Shown piece by piece: positions 17,168 through 25,957 of a stretch of 64,000 nucleotides of DNA (the first letter of the stretch is position 1; each line of letters begins with the position of its first letter). The translations under genes were made by a program, and so were the position numbers. Source of the stretch: Gammaproteobacteria bacterium. GTDB taxonomy: Bacteria > Pseudomonadota > Gammaproteobacteria > Chromatiales > Chromatiaceae. The stretch is taken from contig JAJFJN010000014.1 in assembly GCA_021773975.1 (NCBI GenBank), positions 1-64,000 of the forward strand. Reading direction: 5' to 3'. The notes below the pieces were generated by a model. That model worked only from the letters and a program-made list of their open reading frames with translations. It was not told the origin of the DNA and ran no database searches.

Positions 17168-17683
17168 CTAAATAAGTACGAGGTGGTGTGTAAGTTTTTC
17201 CACCCGGCGTTCTAGCTTTCGTTGTAGGGTGGCGTTGAAATAGAGTCCAGGCAGTGCCACTATCATGCCGGCCATGGTGGGTATGATGGCTTGATGAATG
17301 CCAGATGCCATGGCGCGCGCATTGCCCGTACCCAGTATGGCCATCACATCAAATACCCCCATCATGCCCGTGACCGTGCCAAGCAGCCCTAGCATTGGGC
17401 AGAGGGCGATTAGTATTTTGATGAGTAACATACCTCGGTTTAGGCTGACCTTGGTTTCAGAGATCATTGCCTCGCGAATCTGTACAGCACACCATGAGCT
17501 TTGGTCAGAGCGATTTTTCCATTGACTGACCAAGCAGGCCATCTTGTGTGGAAAATCGAGTTGAAAATACCAGTAGCGCTCAATGATGATTGCACCAAGG
17601 ATGAAAGCGGTACCTCCGATCGGCCATAGTACCGGGCCACCGGTTTCAAGAAACCGCAGCATGCCATCCAGCTGCTCATACAT
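17168..17683 (-). CDS. exbB: ExbB proton channel subunit
   Basis: 171 aa from ATG 17683, which overlaps the end of the TtpC-like gene by eight bases; an upstream in-frame start at 17707 would overlap more and adds no family sequence. Three membrane helices are visible, at about residues 14-34, 80-105 (LIALCPMLGLLGTVTGMMGV) and 125-150 (MAGMIVALPGLYFN). The MotA/TolQ/ExbB signature lies in the second of these. It forms the proton channel with ExbD. This short form is the ExbB2 type that always accompanies TtpC in Vibrio-like TonB2 systems. The second, larger MotA/TolQ/ExbB-type protein upstream is TtpC. Confidence 0.93.
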   Translation of the reverse strand: MYEQLDGMLRFLETGGPVLWPIGGTAFILGAIIIERYWYFQLDFPHKMACLVSQWKNRSDQSSWCAVQIREAMISETKVSLNRGMLLIKILIALCPMLGLLGTVTGMMGVFDVMAILGTGNARAMASGIHQAIIPTMAGMIVALPGLYFNATLQRKLERRVEKLTHHLVLI

Positions 17684-19010
17684 TGGCGGTTTCCCGATTG
17701 GCAGCAACCAGCCCTAATGTTTGCTCATCCAGTATCTGTACCAGTGCCTGACTGCGGCTGGTGACCAGTGTATGCATAAACAGTAGGGGGATAGCGACAA
17801 TGAGGCCAAGAGCGGTGGTAACCAAGGCTTGTGAGATACCATCTGCCATCATCTTAGGGTCACCAGTGCCGAACAGGGTGATTGCCTGAAAGGTGGCGAT
17901 CATGCCGACTACTGTGCCGAGCAGTCCCAGTAGGGGTGCAACGGCAGCCAGTAGTTTTACCAGCCCTTCGCCTTGGGTTAGACGAGGTAGTTCTCGTAGA
18001 ATAGCCTCATCGATCTGTAGCTCTAGATTACCGGGATCTGTATCGCTGTTCTCGGCAGCAACCGTCAGGATTCGTCCCAGAGGATTTTGTGGTGATGGTG
18101 TTGCTGGGTTGCTTAGCTGATTGCGTATAGCTCGCCCCGTGAGTGCCAGATAAGACAGCCGTACAATGACAATGAGTAGGCCAAGAAGGCCTAAAGAGAG
18201 GATGACATAACCTACAATGCCGCCTTGGTTGATTCTCTCCAGCAGGTCAGGGGTTTCAACCAGCAGACCAAGTAGCACGCCTCGGGTAGGGTCTACAGCA
18301 AGCCTGCCTTCATTTTGGCCACCTATTCCTAGTGAGTTGCCAGACTGACTGGGCTGTCGTGCTAATACTACAAATCGGTTGGTTTCTGTCTGGTAGTTGA
18401 GATAGCGCCCCTGTGCCAGTGCGTTGAATAGGCCGACACGAATGACCTCCTGTGTAGTGGCTTCTCCATTGGTATCGATTACGGTGGTGGGAAAGCGTAC
18501 GACCCGGCCTGATTCTACGGTCTCTTGCTGTAGCAGATACCATAGCTGTTCCAGCTCAGTAATATCAGGGAGTTTTTTGCTCTCTCCAAGTGTGCGCAGC
18601 CATTCCGTACGGTCAGGGTACTGGGCTGATACCAGCGATTCATTGACCAGTGCTGCAATATCCTTGGCTGATTGACGTACCGTGCCAAAGACCTCACCGA
18701 GATCACCGGTCTGGCGTTTCAGCTCGGTCTCCAGCTCCGATAGCGCTTTTTCGTTGTTATCAAAATTGCTTCGCAGTTGTGTGCTGTGTTTGCGTGCAGT
18801 GGCTAGACGAGCCTTAACTTCTGCCAGTAGTTTTTTTTGATTGCTGTGAGCTGTTAAAAAGCGCTGTTCGCGTTCTTTTCGGGTGACCGACTCCTGCTGT
18901 TGGGTTTTTTGAATCTGCTCCAGTAGCTGGTCAAGATGGTTGGCTGGCTTGGCACAGAGCAGAGCAGGCCAGCTGATGGCAATTGCCAGTAGCAAGATGA
19001 AGCGGATCAT
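17676..19010 (-). CDS. TtpC-like MotA/TolQ/ExbB protein with periplasmic coiled coil
   Basis: 444 aa. A signal peptide (residues 1-20, ending LLCAKP) is followed by a long coiled coil (about 25-120, rich in Lys, Gln and Glu), a globular periplasmic part and three C-terminal membrane helices with the ExbB-like core LAAVAPLLGLLGTVVG. This is the build of TtpC, an essential extra component of the Vibrio TonB2 system that spans the periplasm. It overlaps the DUF3450 gene by four bases (ATGA) and exbB by eight, so translation is tightly coupled. Its partner here is most likely the DUF3450 protein. Confidence 0.88.
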   Translation of the reverse strand: MIRFILLLAIAISWPALLCAKPANHLDQLLEQIQKTQQQESVTRKEREQRFLTAHSNQKKLLAEVKARLATARKHSTQLRSNFDNNEKALSELETELKRQTGDLGEVFGTVRQSAKDIAALVNESLVSAQYPDRTEWLRTLGESKKLPDITELEQLWYLLQQETVESGRVVRFPTTVIDTNGEATTQEVIRVGLFNALAQGRYLNYQTETNRFVVLARQPSQSGNSLGIGGQNEGRLAVDPTRGVLLGLLVETPDLLERINQGGIVGYVILSLGLLGLLIVIVRLSYLALTGRAIRNQLSNPATPSPQNPLGRILTVAAENSDTDPGNLELQIDEAILRELPRLTQGEGLVKLLAAVAPLLGLLGTVVGMIATFQAITLFGTGDPKMMADGISQALVTTALGLIVAIPLLFMHTLVTSRSQALVQILDEQTLGLVAANRETANV

Positions 19011-19810
19011 GGTGCTACCCCCTGAGGTACTGGCACGGGTAGATAGAGCAGGTCAGGAGCTGATTGTTTGCGGGCGATGCGTAACCCTTTGCGGATGGGT
19101 AGATTGTAATCGTTGGATAGTTTTTGCCAGCCACCTTTGGTGGTATTCCACTCACCTACCTCTTGTCGATCCAGTGTTTGATAATAGAGACCGACTCGAC
19201 CAATGCGCAGAAAATCCACGGTTCGGCTGTTAGTGCCTGCTTTGAGTTCACCTCGGTAGGCCTCGATAGTGCGGCCATATTCCATCTCTATCTGATAGGC
19301 CTCCAGCACTCGACGGTATTTCTCGCCAATGCTCACATCAGCCCGATCCATCAGCCCTAGAAGTTGAGTCACTCGTAGTTGTCTCTCTTCGGGCAGAAAG
19401 GGGTGATCAATGGCTATAAATTCTTGCAATGAGGCTACCATGCGCAGCACCAGTGGAATGATCTCCCGCTGGGTTGCCTCCAGGCTGTCCATTTGTCTCT
19501 GAATAGAACGCTTTTCACTCTCTTGGTTGTTTACCAGTCGTTGTAGTTGGGCGTTGTAGGTCGTAAGCACCTCAAGCTCACGGCTCAGTTGCTGGTACGC
19601 TTCCAGCATTACATGAGTTTTATCGTTCAGCCCTTCAATGCGAGTCTGGGTTTTGGCTTCCTGCTGGTTACTGTGGATGCTGGTATTGATGGATGCCTTT
19701 AATGGATCTTCCACAGCATTTGCAGTAATGCTAAATGTCATTATCAGCATGGCGGCTGCTAGGCTTCGACATGGGTGGTAGTGACATACTGTTCCAAATG
19801 ATTTGTTCAA
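19007..19810 (-). CDS. DUF3450 periplasmic coiled-coil protein
   Basis: 267 aa from TTG 19810. I chose this start because an AGGAG (19819-19823 on the plus strand as CTCCT) sits eight bases upstream and gives a sensible signal peptide ending FSITANA. An upstream TTG at 19828 would place the Shine-Dalgarno inside the gene. The mature protein has a coiled coil (about 45-110) and an alpha-helical C-terminal domain typical of DUF3450, with LYYQTLDRQEVGEW near 215. DUF3450 genes lie directly before ttpC in TonB2-type operons. It probably pairs with the TtpC coiled coil in the periplasm. Confidence 0.85.
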   Translation of the reverse strand: MNKSFGTVCHYHPCRSLAAAMLIMTFSITANAVEDPLKASINTSIHSNQQEAKTQTRIEGLNDKTHVMLEAYQQLSRELEVLTTYNAQLQRLVNNQESEKRSIQRQMDSLEATQREIIPLVLRMVASLQEFIAIDHPFLPEERQLRVTQLLGLMDRADVSIGEKYRRVLEAYQIEMEYGRTIEAYRGELKAGTNSRTVDFLRIGRVGLYYQTLDRQEVGEWNTTKGGWQKLSNDYNLPIRKGLRIARKQSAPDLLYLPVPVPQGVAP

Positions 19811-19919
19811 TTTGATTACTCCTGGCAACCCAGCTGAGCTGTCTTGGGTTGATTTGATGCTGATGAGCGTATTAGTTTTAACAGGCTGAACTGCTGGATA
19901 GCTGCGTATTAAATAAACC

Positions 19920-20423
19920 CTATTGCGTTGTTCCTTTTTCCATCTGTTTTGCTGCGGCTATCCATTGATGAATCAAGGCCACATCTAATGCTCCGCTCTT
20001 GCCTACCCGATCATGATTGGCATCATAGAAATAGGCTCTGGGCAGCTCTCCATACCAATTGGGGTCAATTTGGTAGCGCAGGCGTTCAGGGAAATTGCCG
20101 GAAAAAAGCCAGTTTTCAGCATCATCCAACCCATATCTGATTAGCACTTGTTGTGCTTCATCGGCATATGCCATGTTGTCAGCTGAGATAAGCACTAAGC
20201 TGTTGGGTGAAAATTGAGCGCGTAATTGGCCGATCTGCTCCAGCTCTTTTAAGCAGGGTGGGCAATCAATAGACCAGAGCACCAGTAAGAATGGCTGGCC
20301 ATTACGAACTGCTGTGATTTCATCAAGGCTGTTATTAGAAAAAGAACGGAATTCAGCGGCTGCTAACCCAGGAAGGCATAGCAAAAGCAGCAGGCAGCTT
20401 TTTCTAAAATTATTAATGAGCAT
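19920..20423 (-). CDS. TlpA-like secreted thioredoxin-fold protein
   Basis: 167 aa with a signal peptide (residues 1-23, ending LPGLAAAEF) and a thioredoxin fold. The active site is CPPC in LWSIDCPPCLKEL (about residues 54-57); the Pro-Pro dipeptide differs from the usual Gly-Pro. Later secondary structure features (SLVLISADN, LPRAYFYD) follow the TlpA/AhpC-like pattern, with the cis-Pro at LPRAY. It overlaps the sialidase-like gene by 11 bases. A periplasmic thiol oxidoreductase next to a protein with a SCECCR cysteine cluster suggests that it keeps those cysteines reduced, perhaps to load or release a metal. That link is inference. Confidence 0.8.
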   Translation of the reverse strand: MLINNFRKSCLLLLLCLPGLAAAEFRSFSNNSLDEITAVRNGQPFLLVLWSIDCPPCLKELEQIGQLRAQFSPNSLVLISADNMAYADEAQQVLIRYGLDDAENWLFSGNFPERLRYQIDPNWYGELPRAYFYDANHDRVGKSGALDVALIHQWIAAAKQMEKGTTQ

Positions 20424-21675
20424 CTACAGATACCGGTATCAAGCGATAACCTTCGGTGCGTGTATGCCAGGAAGCGAAGAGATCATTCCCGCGGTTAATC
20501 AGAATGGGGAAGTCGGAACCATCAGCTGTCTTTGCCAGGGCGTGAGGCGCAGACCAGCTGGCACCCTCGTCATTGGAAGATTTTACTTGTAGTTCAGAAA
20601 CGGTGCCGTTAAATGATTTCCAGAGTGTATAGATCCGGCCTGAAGCGACAGCCACCTGTGGGCGTGAGGCACTGCTGGATGTATCAATAGCGTGCTGAAT
20701 CTCAAGGGTTTGATTGCTCATATCAAAGCGGCCATACACGATGCCCCTGTTTTTCTCACCCTGGGTGAACCAGGTCATGTGAATTTTATCTTTGCTGCCC
20801 AGCGCCAGATCAGGCCCGTGGTGAGGGCAGCCTTCAATCATCCAGCCATCATCGGTTGCGCGAATGGGTTGGTCTTTTACTGGTGGGGTGTCTATGCCTA
20901 ACCGGATGATGGCATGATCCCGAATATTGCCTGGATAGACATGCCGCCAGAGCGTGACCATCTGGTCATTGCTGTCCGGCATCATGGCGATACGGCAGCA
21001 CTCACAACTGTGGTCGGCCACCTTGCGGTTGAAGGCAAAGCTTTTGCCTTGGTTTTCTGACAGTGCATAGTAGATGGCTGCGCCAGCGTAGTCCTGGCCG
21101 GCCTTTTTGGCAGCTGCCAGATCACGCTTATCTACCCAGCTGATATAGATGCGCCCCTGACTATCAACAGCCATGGAGTCGAAACGGTGGCTGATGGGTG
21201 CAAGATCATCATTGACAGTCAGTGGATCATCAAAGTGTTTGGCGCCATCCAGCGAGCGGGCAAAACGTATATGCCCGGAGAAACGCCCTGGGGCCTTTTG
21301 GCTCCATGAAATATAGATCTCGTTCTGAGGGCCGAATGCCAGTTTAGGACGGTTCTCACCATCATGATAGATCGCCTCTGGCACCCGGTTTACTGCGATA
21401 GGTGGTGCAAAGGTACTGCCCAGATCATCAGAGTGGGTCACATAGAGGTGATTGTTCTGCACAAACACCAGCCACAGTTTCCCATCCTTATCGAAAGCCG
21501 GCGTGGGAGTTAGGCCACAGTTGGGCGATGGCAGGACAGATGCGCCCTGACATGCCTCCAGCAGGCTATGAGTCGGTGCTTTATGTTTATGCTTGGCAGC
21601 CTGAACGGCTGACAGGGTTAGCAGTAGTGCCAGCCCTGTCAGCCACTTGGTAGCGGTGCTTGATTTAGAAATCAA
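20413..21675 (-). CDS. Sialidase-like (Asp-box beta-propeller) secreted protein with Cys/His cluster
   Basis: 420 aa with a signal peptide (residues 1-26, ending SAVQAAK). Asp-boxes occur at HSDDLGSTF (81-89), SLDGAKHF (141), SENQGKSF (206) and SNDEGASW, marking a sialidase-type six-bladed propeller. The usual catalytic Arg triad and FRIP motif are not obvious, so it may not be a glycosidase. Distinctive features are His222-Ser-Cys224-Glu-Cys226-Cys227-Arg (HSCECCR), Cys283 with His285 and His286 (CPHHGPD), and a His/Lys-rich mature N-terminus (AKHKHKAPTH). Together they look like a metal-binding site. It overlaps the receptor and TlpA-like genes by 11 bases on each side. The likely role is metal or metallophore handling in the periplasm or on the cell surface. 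Confidence 0.65.
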   Translation of the reverse strand: MISKSSTATKWLTGLALLLTLSAVQAAKHKHKAPTHSLLEACQGASVLPSPNCGLTPTPAFDKDGKLWLVFVQNNHLYVTHSDDLGSTFAPPIAVNRVPEAIYHDGENRPKLAFGPQNEIYISWSQKAPGRFSGHIRFARSLDGAKHFDDPLTVNDDLAPISHRFDSMAVDSQGRIYISWVDKRDLAAAKKAGQDYAGAAIYYALSENQGKSFAFNRKVADHSCECCRIAMMPDSNDQMVTLWRHVYPGNIRDHAIIRLGIDTPPVKDQPIRATDDGWMIEGCPHHGPDLALGSKDKIHMTWFTQGEKNRGIVYGRFDMSNQTLEIQHAIDTSSSASRPQVAVASGRIYTLWKSFNGTVSELQVKSSNDEGASWSAPHALAKTADGSDFPILINRGNDLFASWHTRTEGYRLIPVSVDAH

Positions 21676-23929
21676 TGCTGCCTTCCAGGTAGACTGAACG
21701 TTGTGGCCAAGGGTGGGCTACAAAGGCCTCTTCATTGGTCACGTTATCAATACCAACGCCTATACGGCTATCCTGAGTAGGACGGAAGTTGGCCTTCAGA
21801 TCGACAAAGGTGTAGCTGTCCTGTGCGCCGTAGACGTTGTCTTTATCGTCAGTGTTATCCAGACGGCCATAGCTGTTGGCGGCATAGCGAACGCCGGTTG
21901 AAACATCCCACATGGAATTAACGTGGTAGGTCAGCAGCAGATTGCTACGCCAGTCTGGCATACGTGGAAAGTCGTTGCCTTCTGTGCTTGGGTTGCGAGA
22001 GTTTTTCTTAACTTCACTCTCGGTGTAAGTGACGTTAAAGCGTACATCCAGATTTGAATCAAATACACGGGTCTGCTGGAGAATGAACTCAGCACCGCTG
22101 GTTTCCACTTCATCAACTGATAGGAAGGTGGTATTGCCTGATGCAATATCTTCCTGGTTGAAGATGACATCATCCACCTCTTCATAATAGAGGTTAACGC
22201 GTACAAAGCCGTTGGGGATTTCGCGCTCAAGCATCAGGTTGTGATGCACTCCGATCTCAGGTTCCAGACTGGCATCGGCGATGGCAGTGCCGCCGGCAGC
22301 CTTCTCTTCATTTTTGTATAGCTCTTCAACAATCGGGAAGCGATGAGCCTTGGCCAGAGAGTAGCGATATTTCCATGGCCCTTCTGGGGTGAAGCCGAGA
22401 GAGAATTTGGGAGAGAAGCCACGCTCGGTACGGTCTTTGTAATCTTCCATATCACCGCCCCATTTGTAGTAGAAGCCATCTTCCATCTTCCAGCGTTCGT
22501 AGCGAGCGCCCAGAGAGACATCCCAGGCAGGGGCAAAGTCATAGCCCCATTGAGCAAAGATGGCGTGGGTATAGGTATCGCCACCAGTTGAGGTGCGTCG
22601 TGAGGTCTTCTCGCCAGCGTCATAATCATTGGAGTTGTAGTCATGAACCTCCAGGCTGTAGTGCTCGTAGTGGTAGCCTGCTACGAAGTTCATGTCGTTC
22701 CTGCCCAGAAATTTGTCGGTGCGGGATTTGAGATCGAGGGTCTCCCAGCCGGTGTCATCCTGCTCCTTTACACGGCCTGCGGGGGTGTGAGCAGGGTCGC
22801 TGGGATTTAGACTTGAGCTGCGGGTTTCATCCTCGAGCACTTCGAAGTAGCTGAAATTGGCGCTCATTGTCCAGTTGCTGGCACCGAGAGGCCCTTCAAC
22901 TCCACCACCGACCAGCAGCGTTTCGCGGTTTTGATCGCTGGCAGCGAAGGTTGAACCTTTGATAGTGAAACGATCGTTATTGAGATTTACAGTACCGTCC
23001 CACACTGGGATGCCAGTAGCCGGATCGACCAGCCAAGTATTAGGATCGGTCTCTTTTTCTCTATCCTCGTAGGCGATGGTGAGCTTAGCTAGCCAGTCAC
23101 CGAAGTTGTAGCCAAGTTTGAGCTTGGTCAGATCGGTGGTGACATTATCCTCGCCGCTGTCACCGTAATAGACGACATCGGTACTGGTGGAATTCAGACC
23201 CCTGTTGCCGCCTATAACATCAGGTGCTGCAGCGGCTGTTTTTATGCTCGCAGAGCGAAAGGTCATTGGCTGACTGTCATTTTCCAGATGATCATGAAAC
23301 AGGTAGAGGCTTAGGTCACCAAATTTATCACCATAAGAGAAAAACTCCCGGTGGCCGGTGGTGTTGTAGTCATGCCCCATGTGCTCATAGTCCTGACCAA
23401 AGACGCTGGCCTCGGCATGAAACTCCTGCTCTTGTGGGAGTTTGGTTTCGATGTTGATCACACCGCCCATGGCGTTGCCGCTGTATTCGGCAGAGAAGGG
23501 GCCATAGACCACTTCCACAGACTGGGTTTCGTCAGAGGAGACCAGCGACCAGCGGGGAGAGCCGTTCCACTGGCTTTCCAGCAGATAGTGCAGTGGCAGG
23601 CCGTCGGCATAGACCATGGTGCGGGCGGTCTGAAACATGTTGGAACCACGCATGCCGACGACGCCATTAGAGTCACCAACGTAGCGTTTGCGCACCACCA
23701 TGCTGGGTTCGTACTTAATGAAATCCTCTACCGTGGTGACGCTGATGCTTTCAGCTTCAATGTCAGTAATCCGAGTCGTCGGGCTGGTGTAGTGAGTGGT
23801 GGGTGCTTGGGTTGCTTCACCTTCTACTACGAGCGCTTCCAGTTGGGATGTGGTTTCAGCAGCTAGTGATAAGCAGGGAGAAAGAGCAAATGAGAGCGCA
23901 AGTGCTAAGGGTTTTTTCTTGTATTTCAT
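21665..23929 (-). CDS. TonB-dependent outer-membrane receptor
   Basis: 754 aa. It has a signal peptide (1-23, ending LSLAAE), a TonB-box-like stretch (EALVVEGEA, about 31-39), a plug domain (about 50-165, with RGSNMFQTARTMVYADGLPL and VEVVYGPFSAEYSGNAMGG), and a 22-strand barrel ending with the aromatic terminal strand SVYLEGSIDF. It imports a ligand through the outer membrane using energy from the TonB system encoded downstream in the same operon. The substrate cannot be read from sequence. The barrel is rich in Asp/Glu/His loops, and the next gene is a Cys/His-rich sialidase-like protein; iron, copper or a metallophore are plausible. A shared direct-repeat motif lies about 100 bases upstream of its start. 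A hairpin (TGGTGG/CCACCA, 23962-23979) lies in the leader. Confidence 0.93.
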   Translation of the reverse strand: MKYKKKPLALALSFALSPCLSLAAETTSQLEALVVEGEATQAPTTHYTSPTTRITDIEAESISVTTVEDFIKYEPSMVVRKRYVGDSNGVVGMRGSNMFQTARTMVYADGLPLHYLLESQWNGSPRWSLVSSDETQSVEVVYGPFSAEYSGNAMGGVINIETKLPQEQEFHAEASVFGQDYEHMGHDYNTTGHREFFSYGDKFGDLSLYLFHDHLENDSQPMTFRSASIKTAAAAPDVIGGNRGLNSTSTDVVYYGDSGEDNVTTDLTKLKLGYNFGDWLAKLTIAYEDREKETDPNTWLVDPATGIPVWDGTVNLNNDRFTIKGSTFAASDQNRETLLVGGGVEGPLGASNWTMSANFSYFEVLEDETRSSSLNPSDPAHTPAGRVKEQDDTGWETLDLKSRTDKFLGRNDMNFVAGYHYEHYSLEVHDYNSNDYDAGEKTSRRTSTGGDTYTHAIFAQWGYDFAPAWDVSLGARYERWKMEDGFYYKWGGDMEDYKDRTERGFSPKFSLGFTPEGPWKYRYSLAKAHRFPIVEELYKNEEKAAGGTAIADASLEPEIGVHHNLMLEREIPNGFVRVNLYYEEVDDVIFNQEDIASGNTTFLSVDEVETSGAEFILQQTRVFDSNLDVRFNVTYTESEVKKNSRNPSTEGNDFPRMPDWRSNLLLTYHVNSMWDVSTGVRYAANSYGRLDNTDDKDNVYGAQDSYTFVDLKANFRPTQDSRIGVGIDNVTNEEAFVAHPWPQRSVYLEGSIDF

Positions 23930-24030
23930 GGACTTCAGGCCTTGTGTGATTCCGATCGCATGTGGTGGTTATTGCCACCAAATAGGGGAGCGATGCTAGG
24001 CCAAAAAATAACCACATGGAATGTGACAAA

Positions 24031-24053
24031 ATGTCGCGTGGCGTTTTGTCGCG
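24031..24053 (-). promoter_or_regulatory. 15-bp-spaced direct repeat upstream of the intact receptor
   Basis: ATGTCGCG at 24031-24038 and TTGTCGCG at 24046-24053 are repeated with a 15-base period, with TGGCGTT between. This is nearly the same arrangement as at 14773-14794. It starts 102 bases upstream of the receptor ATG, which is a suitable distance for an activator. The GACAAAA at 24025-24031 makes an inverted repeat with TTTTGTC at 24044-24050. The binding protein is unknown; there is no regulator gene in the operon. Confidence 0.6.
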
Positions 24054-24133
24054 GATAGATGTGGTGTTACTGAGGGGCAGTTGAGATTACTGCTCGCTAC
24101 AATGAGTTAAAAATGAGTGGAAGCGATCTCGAC

Positions 24134-25756
24134 CTAATCAGATATGCGGGGTGAGTAGTTATCCGGTATCAAAATAGTGGGTTTCTTCTGTGTGACATCA
24201 TCTGTTTGGGGGAAGTCGATGGTGTAGTGCAGCCCCCGGCTCTCTTTACGACGCTGGGCGGAGCGGATGATGAGGTCTGCAACATCAACCAGATTGCGTA
24301 GTTCCAGTAGATCATTGGTTACCCGGAAGTTATCGTAATACCAGCGAATCTCATGGCGCAGTAGGTTTACACGACGCTTGGCTCGTTCCAGGCGTTTGTT
24401 GCTGCGGACGATACCAACATAGTCCCACATGAAATGCCGTAGCTCCTCCCAATTGTGGGAAACAACCACCTCTTCATCTGAGTCGGTGACCCGGCTTTCG
24501 TCCCATTTTTCTGCGGGTGGCGGAGCTGGGGTGTCTGCTAATACACGCTGAATGTCTTCGGCGGCTAGTTGCCCGAAGACCAGGCATTCCAGTAGTGAGT
24601 TGCTGGCCATACGGTTAGCACCATGCAGGCCGGTGTAGGCTGTCTCGCCAATGGCATAGAGACCTTCGATGTCAGTTTGTGCCCGGTGATCTGTGATTAC
24701 ACCGCCACAGGTGTAGTGGGCAGCCGGTACGACAGGGATAGGTTCGCGTGTGATGTCGATACCAAATTTAAGGCAGCTTGAGTAGACGGTAGGAAAGTGT
24801 TCCTGGATAAATTCGGCTGACTTATGGGTGATGTCGAGATAGACGCACTCAATACCCAGTCGTTTCATTTCATGGTCAATGGCATGCGCAACGATGTCAC
24901 GTGGAGCCAGCTCTGCGCGCTCGTCATAATCAGGCATGAAACGACTGCCATCAGGGCGCTTGAGGTAGGCTCCTTCGCCACGCAGGGCTTCTGTGATAAG
25001 AAATGTTTTTGCTTTTGGGTGATAGAGGCAGGTTGGATGGAACTGGATAAACTCCATATTTGCAATTCTGCAGCCAGCACGCCAGGCCATTGCAATGCCA
25101 TCACCCGTGGCGACATCTGGGTTGCTGGTATAGAGGTAAACCTTACTTGCTCCGCCAGTGGCAAGTACCACGATGCGGGCATTGAACGTTTCAACATGCT
25201 CTGTTTTAAGGTTTAGAATGTAGGCGCCTGTACAGCGGTTTGTCTGATTCTCATGTTTGTTGGTGATGAGATCAATGACGATATGGTGTTCGTAGAGCGT
25301 GATGTTCTCGCGGCTTCTAGCTTGCTGTTCCAGCGTGGTTTCAACGGAGTAGCCGGTGGCATCAGCGGCATGGATTACTCGGCGATGAGAGTGTCCGCCT
25401 TCGCGAGTCAGATGGAAACCTGAGCTGGAAGTGGAATCCTCTTCCTGAGTGAATTGAACGCCTTCTTTTAATAGCCAGCGGATATTTTCCGGGCCATTTT
25501 CTACCACCAGCTGCACGGTCTCTTTGTCGCAGAGTCCAGCTCCGGCAGTTAAAGTGTCGGCCACATGGGAGGCGATGGAGTCATGTTTATCCAATACAGC
25601 AGAAATGCCGCCCTGTGCGTATAGGGTATTGCCTTCTATTAGATTGCGTTTGGCAATGACAGCAATACGGATGTCTGAGGGTAGACGTAAAGCCAAGCTG
25701 AGTCCGGCAGCGCCACTGCCTATAATGAGTACATCGTGCAGATAATTATTTTTCAT
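24134..25756 (-). CDS. nadB: L-aspartate oxidase
   Basis: 540 aa, the same length as E. coli NadB. It catalyses oxidation of L-aspartate to iminoaspartate, the first step of NAD synthesis. The FAD-binding GxGxxG motif is present ([17 protein letters not shown], about 9-25). The catalytic region has [14 protein letters not shown] and the conserved MEFIQFHPT and AAHYTCGGV. The fumarate reductase/succinate dehydrogenase flavoprotein fold spans the N-terminal 430 residues. The gene is divergent from rpoE, as in Pseudomonas, and there is no partner nadA or nadC in the window. NadB usually uses oxygen or fumarate as electron acceptor. Confidence 0.95.
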   Translation of the reverse strand: MKNNYLHDVLIIGSGAAGLSLALRLPSDIRIAVIAKRNLIEGNTLYAQGGISAVLDKHDSIASHVADTLTAGAGLCDKETVQLVVENGPENIRWLLKEGVQFTQEEDSTSSSGFHLTREGGHSHRRVIHAADATGYSVETTLEQQARSRENITLYEHHIVIDLITNKHENQTNRCTGAYILNLKTEHVETFNARIVVLATGGASKVYLYTSNPDVATGDGIAMAWRAGCRIANMEFIQFHPTCLYHPKAKTFLITEALRGEGAYLKRPDGSRFMPDYDERAELAPRDIVAHAIDHEMKRLGIECVYLDITHKSAEFIQEHFPTVYSSCLKFGIDITREPIPVVPAAHYTCGGVITDHRAQTDIEGLYAIGETAYTGLHGANRMASNSLLECLVFGQLAAEDIQRVLADTPAPPPAEKWDESRVTDSDEEVVVSHNWEELRHFMWDYVGIVRSNKRLERAKRRVNLLRHEIRWYYDNFRVTNDLLELRNLVDVADLIIRSAQRRKESRGLHYTIDFPQTDDVTQKKPTILIPDNYSPRISD

Positions 25757-25881
25757 AGGTGTTACGGGTGTTTACCGCAGGGGCAGAATAAAGTCATAAT
25801 CCGCTAATGAAAGAATATTGAGCCAATATGCTCATCCTATCTTAAATATAAGCTTTCGAGAATGAATGTTGTCACAGTTAC

Positions 25882-25908
25882 GAACTAAACCGGTTATTAA
25901 TGGTCCAT
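25882..25908 (+). promoter_or_regulatory. Possible sigma-E-type promoter of rpoE
   Basis: GAACTA at 25882-25887, a 16-base spacer and TCCATC at 25904-25909 resemble the sigma-E pattern (GAACTT, then TCTGA). It lies about 50 bases upstream of the ATG, and autoregulation of rpoE is known in other gammaproteobacteria. The match at the -10 element is weak, so this is tentative. Confidence 0.35.
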
Positions 25909-25957
25909 CTTTCTGTACTGAGAGAGTTGCTCGCTTTTATTCCCAGCGGTGTTGTGG

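Noticed and set aside
23351-23866. 171-codon plus-strand frame within the TonB receptor
   Set aside because: Antisense to the plug domain, with biased composition (His/Gly/Val) typical of shadows; no ribosome binding site.
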